The translations under genes were made by a program, and so were the position numbers. Positions 58,904 to 64,000 of a stretch of DNA of 64,000 bases are shown piece after piece. The notes under the pieces were generated by a model, which saw only the letters and a program-made list of their open reading frames with translations, was not told where the DNA came from and searched no databases. The stretch comes from Halorussus vallis (lineage in GTDB: Archaea; Halobacteriota; Halobacteria; Halobacteriales; Haladaptataceae), in contig NZ_CP100000.1 in the NCBI RefSeq assembly GCF_024138165.1, positions 1,116,001 to 1,180,000 of the forward strand, written 5' to 3'. How positions within the stretch are numbered: position 1 is the first letter of the stretch; the number at the start of each line of letters is the position of its first letter.

Positions 58904-60376
58904 TCAGTCGTCGGCGCTGGCGGCCTCGCCGACGTCCGGCCGCGAAACTTCGCGGTCGGTTTCCTCGCCGTCGATGTCGTAGGGGTACTCGCCGGTGACA
59001 CACCCCATGCAGAGGTCGATGCGGTCGCTGTCGAGCGCCTCGGCGACCGCGTCCTTCGAGAGGTACGCGAGGCTGTCGGCCTCGATCTGGTCGCGAATCT
59101 CCTCGACCGACCTGTCGGCGGCGATGAGTTCCTCGCGGGTCGCCATGTTGATGCCCATGTAGCAGGGCGCGACGATGGGCGGCGCGCCGATGCGCATGTG
59201 GACCTCCGCGGCGCCGCAGTCTTTGAGCAGGGCGACGAGTTGGTTCGAGGTGGTCCCCCGGACGATGCTGTCGTCGATGAGCGTCACCGTCTTGCCCTCG
59301 ACGGTCGACTTGATGGGGTTGAGCTTCAGCCGAACGGCGCGTTCGCGCTCGTCCTGGGTCGGCATGATGAACGTCCGGCCGACGTAGCGGTTCTTCATCA
59401 GACCCTCGGCGAACTCGACGCCCGCGCCGTCCTCCTGGGCCGCTTCTGCGTAGCCGCCGGCGAAGGCGCGGCCGGAGTCGGGCACCGGCATCACCACGTC
59501 GGTGTCGATACCGCTCTCCGCCCAGAGTTTGCGGCCCAGTTCCCGCCGGACCTCGTAGACGAGGCTGCCGTCGATGACGCTGTCGGGCCGGGCGAAGTAG
59601 ACGTGCTCGAAGAAGCAGTGGGCGGTGTGCTCGCGCTCGAACAACTGGTAGGAGTCGAAGCCCTCGCCGTCGGGCGAGAGGACGACGAGTTCGCCGGGCC
59701 GGACGTCCCGGACGAGTTCGCCGTCCAGCGTGTCGATGGCCGCCGACTCGCTGGCGACTACGTAGCCGTCCTCGAGTTTTCCGATGCACAGCGGGCGATT
59801 GCCCTCGGGGTCCCGGACCCCGAGGACGGTGTCGTCGTGCATGATGGTCAGCGAGTACGAGCCGTGGATGCGGCCCATCGTCCGCTTGACCGCGCGCACA
59901 AGGTCGGCCTCCAGCAGGTTGCGCGCCAGGTCGTGGGCGATGACCTCGGTGTCGCCGTCGGAAGTGAACGCGTGGCCGAGCGCCGCGAGTTCGTCGCGGA
60001 CGTCGTCGGCGTTGACGAGGTTGCCGTTGTGGCTGAGTCCGAGTGCGCCGCTCTTGAACGACACCGTGAACGGCTGGGCGCAGGACTTGTCGACGCTCCC
60101 GGCGGTCGGGTAACGGACGTGGCCGATGCCCGCGCTCCCGCGCAGACCCTCAATGTCGTCCTCGCCGAAGGCGTCGCCGACGAGGCCCATCTCGACGTGG
60201 CTGTGCTGCTGGAAGCCGTCGTGGGTCACGATGCCCGCCGACTCCTGTCCGCGGTGTTGGAGGGCGTACAGCGAGTAGTACAGGGGACGCGCGGCGTCGC
60301 GGTCCGTGAGCGAGACGCCGACCACGCCGCACTTCTCGGTCGGCCCGTCGTCGACCGGGTCCCGGCCTTCTGGCAT
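58904..60376 (-). CDS. purF: Amidophosphoribosyltransferase
   Basis: A 490-aa enzyme making phosphoribosylamine from PRPP and glutamine, the first purine step. The Ntn glutaminase begins at EKCGVVGVSLTDR (Cys about 16, needing removal of a short propeptide), then ALQHRGQESAGIVTHDG and RYPTAGSVDKSCAQPFTVS. The PRPP site is VTLIDDSIVRGTTSNQL. Cysteines in TAHCFFEHVYFARPD, APPIVAPCYMGI and DLCMGCVTGEYP match the [4Fe-4S] ligands of the Bacillus-type enzyme. GTTTTTACTA near 60400-60409 is a TATA box about 25 bp before the ATG. Confidence 0.95.
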   Translation of the reverse strand: MPEGRDPVDDGPTEKCGVVGVSLTDRDAARPLYYSLYALQHRGQESAGIVTHDGFQQHSHVEMGLVGDAFGEDDIEGLRGSAGIGHVRYPTAGSVDKSCAQPFTVSFKSGALGLSHNGNLVNADDVRDELAALGHAFTSDGDTEVIAHDLARNLLEADLVRAVKRTMGRIHGSYSLTIMHDDTVLGVRDPEGNRPLCIGKLEDGYVVASESAAIDTLDGELVRDVRPGELVVLSPDGEGFDSYQLFEREHTAHCFFEHVYFARPDSVIDGSLVYEVRRELGRKLWAESGIDTDVVMPVPDSGRAFAGGYAEAAQEDGAGVEFAEGLMKNRYVGRTFIMPTQDERERAVRLKLNPIKSTVEGKTVTLIDDSIVRGTTSNQLVALLKDCGAAEVHMRIGAPPIVAPCYMGINMATREELIAADRSVEEIRDQIEADSLAYLSKDAVAEALDSDRIDLCMGCVTGEYPYDIDGEETDREVSRPDVGEAASADD

Positions 60377-60635
60377 AGGGGCAGGTAGCGCGCCACGGTA
60401 GTAAAAACTCTCGCTATCGTGCCGAAATTCTCCTCCCGGCGGAGAGGATGTATGCGAGTTCGTGCATATTCGCGTGTGTACGCTGGCGGCCGGCGTCCAC
60501 GGTTGAGGACCAGGGATTTCGGTCGGGTAGCGTCTTCGGGAGAAGAGTGGGTGTCGTCAGTATCGTCAGTCCAGTAACGTGCTCGGATGATGGCCGGGAC
60601 CGCCGGACCGGTGGCGCCACCGAACTGACGACCTG

Positions 60636-60669
60636 CGCGGGTGGCGCGCAGAACTGCGCGCCACCCGCG
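60636..60669. repeat. Perfect 16-bp inverted repeat, 2-nt centre
   Basis: CGCGGGTGGCGCGCAG, AA, exact complement, about 145 bp downstream of the L37e stop. Confidence 0.75.
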
Positions 60670-60676
60670 ATTCGTG

Positions 60677-60722
60677 GCGGAAGCGATTGGCGGTTCGCCG
60701 CGGAAGCGGTTGGCGATTCGAC
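60677..60722. repeat. 23-bp tandem repeat (two near-identical copies)
   Basis: GCGGAAGCG(A/G)TTGGCG(G/A)TTCG units at 60677-60699 and 60700-60722, differing at a few positions. Confidence 0.65.
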
Positions 60723-60813
60723 TGGGGAGAAGCGATGCGTTCGCGAAGTCGGTGCCGCCGCTGTTCGACGTGTGGAGAGAGAAGAAAAGCCCCGGAAGAC
60801 GGGGTGGTCGACG

Positions 60814-60987
60814 TTACTCGCCGGCTTTACTCTGCCACTCGTAGTCGCGGCGCTTCTTCGACTTGCCGAAGCCGCAGGACGAGCACTCTTTCTTCTTGAC
60901 GTGGTACGATTTCTCGCCGCAGCGACGACACTTGACGTGCGTCGTCTTGTTCTTCTTCCCCTGGCTCGGGGTTCCTGCTCCGGTCAT
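60814..60987 (-). CDS. rpl37e: Large-subunit ribosomal protein eL37
   Basis: A 57-aa ribosomal protein too short for length-based gene calling: [40 protein letters not shown], then [17 protein letters not shown]. The CxxC...CxxC zinc ribbon, Lys/Arg richness and length identify L37e. Its ATG overlaps the lsm stop by four bases (ATGA), so translation is coupled, a known haloarchaeal arrangement. Confidence 0.95.
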   Translation of the reverse strand: MTGAGTPSQGKKNKTTHVKCRRCGEKSYHVKKKECSSCGFGKSKKRRDYEWQSKAGE

Positions 60988-61175
60988 GGGTTAATCGACA
61001 CGAGGTTGTCGCCGCGTATAATGGTTGTGTCTTCCGCTTCCGTGTCCTCCAGCACTAGGTTCATGTGCTGGTCGTAGCCGGTAAGCGTGCCCACATACTC
61101 CTCGCCGCCTTTCAGGCGCACCGTTACCTCCTGGTCGAGGGAGGCTTCCAGTACGTCGAGCGGTCGTCCACTCAT
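60984..61175 (-). CDS. lsm: Sm-like archaeal protein (LSm)
   Basis: A 63-aa Sm-fold RNA-binding protein: [40 protein letters not shown] (Sm1 motif), [20 protein letters not shown] (Sm2 with IRGDN). It forms a heptameric ring binding U-rich RNA. The ATG at 61175 is chosen; longer frames lack Sm character. GTTTAAGAG at about 61196-61204 is a TATA box ~25 bp upstream. Operon with rpl37e. Confidence 0.93.
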   Translation of the reverse strand: MSGRPLDVLEASLDQEVTVRLKGGEEYVGTLTGYDQHMNLVLEDTEAEDTTIIRGDNLVSINP

Positions 61176-61352
61176 ATCATTAATCCGCACCCGTCGAACT
61201 CTTAAACGTACCGGAAGATAGGCCCCGGAAGTAGATTTTGGCCGATTTACGGCCAGGAAGCTGACAGTAGCGCGGGCGGAGAACGGGACGGCTTCGGCCG
61301 GCACACAGTTTTCGTTCCCAACACCTCCGGCGTCGGACCGCCCGCGACGGCC

Positions 61353-63998
61353 TCAGTTAGCCCACTGGACCATCCGCGAGTAGAGGTCGTCGGTCCGGAG
61401 CGCCTCCTCGTCGCCGACCAGCACGAGCGACTTCTTCGCCCGCGTCAGTGCCACGTTCACCCGGCGGTAGTCCTCGAAGATGGGGCTCTCTAGGTCGCCC
61501 GTGGCGACGAACGACACCACGAGGACCTCCTTGCTCGACCCCTGGAAGCGGTCGACGGTGTCGACCGCGACGCCGTCGGGCACTCGTCGGCCGATTTCCG
61601 CGACCTGCGCCCGGAACGGCGCGATGACGCCGACCTCCTCGGGCGCGAGTCCCGCGGCCAGGAAGTCGCCGACGATTTCGGCGACGCGCTCGGCCTCGAC
61701 GGGGTTGGTGTTCCCGTCGGTCCTGCCGTCGGGGTCGACGAACGAGACGCCGCCGCGGAGTTCCTCGGGGACGCTCGTCTCGGCGACCTCGGGGAGGTCC
61801 GCGAGTCGCTGGGCGGCGACTTCGCCGGCGGCGGGCCGGAGCTGGCCGTCGTAGAACTCCCGGGAGGAGAACGCCTGGATGCGCTGGCTCATCCGGTACT
61901 GGCGGTCGAGCATCACGCCCGCCTCGGGGTACGTCTCGATGAGCCGTTCGAACAGCGAGGTCGCGAGGTCGTTCTCGGTGCGGACGACCGGCGGGAGTTG
62001 CTGGTGGTCGCCGACCAGCACGAAGCGGTCGGCGAGGTTCACCGCGGCGAGCGTCGCGGGTTCGGTGAGCTGAGAGGCCTCGTCGACCAGCGCGGCGTCG
62101 AAGTGCTGTTCGCGCATGATTCGCGAACCGCACGTGGCGGTGGTGGCGGCGACCACGCTCGCGACCCGGAGTTCGGCGACGCGCTCGCCGGGGTCGCCAG
62201 CGCGTTCGAGCCGAAGGTCCTGCATGTCCTCGCGGACGCCGTTCTCGGTGCCGACGCGCACGATGTCCTCGAATCCCTGGTCGCGCAGGGCTTCGAGCGC
62301 GTTGTCGACCGCGCGGTTAGTGAACGCCGACAGCAGGACGCGTTCGCCCTGCTCGACCATCGCCCGGATGGTCCGCGCGATGGTGTAGGTCTTGCCCGTG
62401 CCCGGAGGGCCGTGGACCAGCGCGAAGTCCTCGGCGTTGGTCGCGAGATTCACGGCGGCGTTCTGGGCCTCGTTGTTGTCGATGTAGATCGTCTCGCCGT
62501 CCCCGAACTCGGGGTCGGCGCGCTCGAACAGCACGTCCTTGCGCCGCTGGTCGCCCTTGAGCAGGAAGTCGTGGAGCGCGGTGAGCATCCGGTCGGCCGA
62601 GAGCTCAGAGGGGTAGACGTCGAGTCGCCGGAGTTCGACCGGTTCGTCGGCCGTGACGACCACCTCGTCGCCCAGCTTTCGGACGCGGGCCATCTCGGCG
62701 TGGCCCCCGATGGGGTCGCCGTCGCTCGCCAGCACCACGTCGCCCTCCCGAATCTTCGAAACCGCTTCGTCGGTCCGGTTGGCACGTAGCTCCCAGCGAC
62801 CGCCTTCGATCTGGCGTTGGCCCGCGGGTTCGAGTCCGATGAGCGCTCGGTCGTCGTCGGCACGCTCGGCGGCGGTCTGCTCCCAGAGTTTGGCGTACTC
62901 CTTGTGGGTCGCCCCGCGCTCCTCCTCGATGGCGCGGTAGATGCGGTCGAAGTACTCGCGTTCTTCCTCGGGAATCGCCTCGCCGATCTGGCCGGCCTTC
63001 GACTCCTGATCGAGGCGCCCCGAGACGACCATGCAGGTGTCCTGCTCGAAGCAGTACTCGCAGGTGGCGTCGGCCTCGTAGCCCGTCGGAATCCCGGAGT
63101 CGAACTCCATCGCGGCGATCTCGTTTCTGGTCCGCACCACGAACTTCAGCAGGCCGTCGCCCATCGAGAACTCCTTGGCCGGCGAGAGGTCGCCGCTCTC
63201 CTCGGTCCGGTCGAGCGCGGAGTTCTTGGTGTACAGCAGGGTGCCGGTATCGACCGGAACGCCGCGTTCGCGGAGGAGTAACCCGTAACACGCCGCCTGA
63301 ATCTTGTCCTGGAACCGGGGGTCGCGCTTGAGATTCTTGCCAGTCTTGAGTTCGACGGGCATCCCGCGCCGGAGCGCGTCGGCCCGGCCCTTGATGCCGA
63401 ACGTCTCGCTGATGAGCAGTTGCTCGCTCCGCCAGTCGTCCTCCTCGGTGAGCGCGCCCTGCTGGAGCCACCCCTCGATGGCCTTTGCGTTCTGGCGCAC
63501 CTCGTCGGCGACGTCGTCGCGCTCGCGGCCCAGCAAGCCGAGTTGGAGGCCGGCCTCCTCGACGCGCTCGTCGATGCTCTCGTCGATGTCGCGGTCCCGG
63601 AGCAGGTCGCCGAACACCTCGTGGACGATGGTCCCCTTGACCACCGGGTACTCCAGCGGAATGCCGGAAAGCTTGTTGAGGTAGTACATCCGCGGGCATT
63701 GGACCCACGACCGGATGTCGGTCACGTCCACCAGGAAGGAGGGTTCGACGACGACGTACGACTCCTTGCCGGTCGAGTAGGTCGTCTCGCCGCGGTACTC
63801 GCCCTCGTCGACGTCGGTGACCAGCAGTTCCATTCCGTCTTCGAGGAGTTCGGCCGACTCGGTCCACTTGCCCCACAGCGTCACCCGCTTGGGGCCGTCG
63901 TCCTCGCGGACCGTGACTTCGGCGAGGTCGCTCTCGCCGTACTGCGTGCTGACCGTCCGCGTCTCGGGTTCCCCGACGACCGTACCCCGTACGTTCAC
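61353..63998 (-). CDS. Dna2-like nuclease-helicase (start at or beyond the window edge)
   Basis: At least 881 aa. Residues 1-90 resemble an OB-fold. A RecB/Cas4-type nuclease follows: QCPRMYYLNKLSGIPLEYP (Cys), GTIVHEVFGDLL (His), GIKGRADAL (Asp), PVELKTGKN (ExK) and KIQAACYG, with a second cysteine cluster CEYCFEQDTC, together the four ligands of an Fe-S nuclease. The helicase is UvrD/NAM7-like superfamily 1: Walker [12 protein letters not shown] (about 528), VDEASQLTEPA (Walker B) and VNVALTRAKKSLVLVGD. Likely processes Okazaki flaps or DNA ends. Only a GTG at 63998 is visible as start; the gene may begin outside the window. Confidence 0.88.
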   Translation of the reverse strand: MNVRGTVVGEPETRTVSTQYGESDLAEVTVREDDGPKRVTLWGKWTESAELLEDGMELLVTDVDEGEYRGETTYSTGKESYVVVEPSFLVDVTDIRSWVQCPRMYYLNKLSGIPLEYPVVKGTIVHEVFGDLLRDRDIDESIDERVEEAGLQLGLLGRERDDVADEVRQNAKAIEGWLQQGALTEEDDWRSEQLLISETFGIKGRADALRRGMPVELKTGKNLKRDPRFQDKIQAACYGLLLRERGVPVDTGTLLYTKNSALDRTEESGDLSPAKEFSMGDGLLKFVVRTRNEIAAMEFDSGIPTGYEADATCEYCFEQDTCMVVSGRLDQESKAGQIGEAIPEEEREYFDRIYRAIEEERGATHKEYAKLWEQTAAERADDDRALIGLEPAGQRQIEGGRWELRANRTDEAVSKIREGDVVLASDGDPIGGHAEMARVRKLGDEVVVTADEPVELRRLDVYPSELSADRMLTALHDFLLKGDQRRKDVLFERADPEFGDGETIYIDNNEAQNAAVNLATNAEDFALVHGPPGTGKTYTIARTIRAMVEQGERVLLSAFTNRAVDNALEALRDQGFEDIVRVGTENGVREDMQDLRLERAGDPGERVAELRVASVVAATTATCGSRIMREQHFDAALVDEASQLTEPATLAAVNLADRFVLVGDHQQLPPVVRTENDLATSLFERLIETYPEAGVMLDRQYRMSQRIQAFSSREFYDGQLRPAAGEVAAQRLADLPEVAETSVPEELRGGVSFVDPDGRTDGNTNPVEAERVAEIVGDFLAAGLAPEEVGVIAPFRAQVAEIGRRVPDGVAVDTVDRFQGSSKEVLVVSFVATGDLESPIFEDYRRVNVALTRAKKSLVLVGDEEALRTDDLYSRMVQWAN

Positions 63999-64000
63999 GA

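Larger units (their letters stand above)
60377..60813. other. 437-bp gap: purF promoter, hairpin and tandem repeat
   Basis: Contains the purF TATA box, a perfect 16-bp inverted repeat at 60636-60669 and two copies of a 23-bp tandem repeat at 60677-60722. No credible ORF on either strand. Confidence 0.5.

Noticed and set aside
60414-60620. A 68-codon minus-strand ORF upstream of purF
   Set aside because: No protein-like pattern, and it lies over the purF promoter.
61353-63998. Cas4 or CRISPR-associated assignment of the nuclease domain
   Set aside because: The nuclease is fused to a superfamily-1 helicase and no CRISPR context exists; a Dna2-like role fits better.

Overview
The window is chromosomal DNA from a halophilic archaeon (class Halobacteria). 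Evidence: very high GC with Asp/Glu-rich, Lys-poor proteins; archaeal genes (PriS, a GINS subunit, Cdc48, Lsm, L37e, aMBF1, archease/RtcB); haloarchaeal families (TbsP, HalOD1, DICT, DUF7344-type HTH, amphi-Trp); and TATA boxes about 25-30 nt before start codons, i.e. mostly leaderless mRNAs. I cannot name the genus. I see no insertion sequence, provirus, CRISPR array or rRNA; there are two tRNA-Leu genes.

Layout. 0-9.4 kb: aspartoacylase-like enzyme, HTH regulator, DUF309 protein, PHP phosphoesterase, S9 peptidase, tRNA-Leu(CAA), GAF histidine kinase, HalOD1 protein, IMPase-type phosphatase and an Lrp regulator. 9.5-16.5 kb: DUF63 membrane protein, an E1-like/YcaO fusion, TbsP, and a CHAT (caspase-like) protein facing a tiny membrane protein. 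16.5-22.5 kb: one-carbon metabolism (glyA, folD), small membrane and zinc-ribbon proteins, a probable frameshifted gene and a DUF1028 protein. 22.5-34.2 kb: a candidate small RNA, PadR regulator, two transporter-like proteins, class-III aminotransferase, AlaX-type editing protein, acyl-CoA dehydrogenase, HAD hydrolase.

34.2-45.5 kb: panB, a frameshifted alpha/beta hydrolase, an information-processing block (Hsp20-like protein + Cdc48, GINS, PriS), an M50 protease, a GNAT enzyme, and archease followed by RtcB (RNA ligation after intron removal). 45.5-58 kb: small membrane proteins, eIF2B/R15P-isomerase-like protein, a Tat-exported iron-type binding lipoprotein under a DtxR-like operator, sugar oxidoreductase and isomerase, NUDIX, aMBF1 divergent from an HTH/DICT pair, thioesterase and tRNA-Leu(GAG). 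58-64 kb: a metzincin-like protein, PurF with four likely Fe-S cysteines, the overlapping lsm-rpl37e pair, and a Dna2-like nuclease-helicase reaching the window edge.

Beyond genes, three observations stand out: (i) a dispersed intergenic element with two hairpins and a compensatory base change, present as two good copies and one diverged copy; (ii) many perfect, short-loop GC palindromes of unrelated sequence, mostly at gene 3' ends, including a 48-bp one inside a coding sequence; (iii) a promoter-like sequence followed by a structured, T-tract-ended segment that looks like a small RNA gene. Family assignments come from reading the sequence and from memory; no database search was run.
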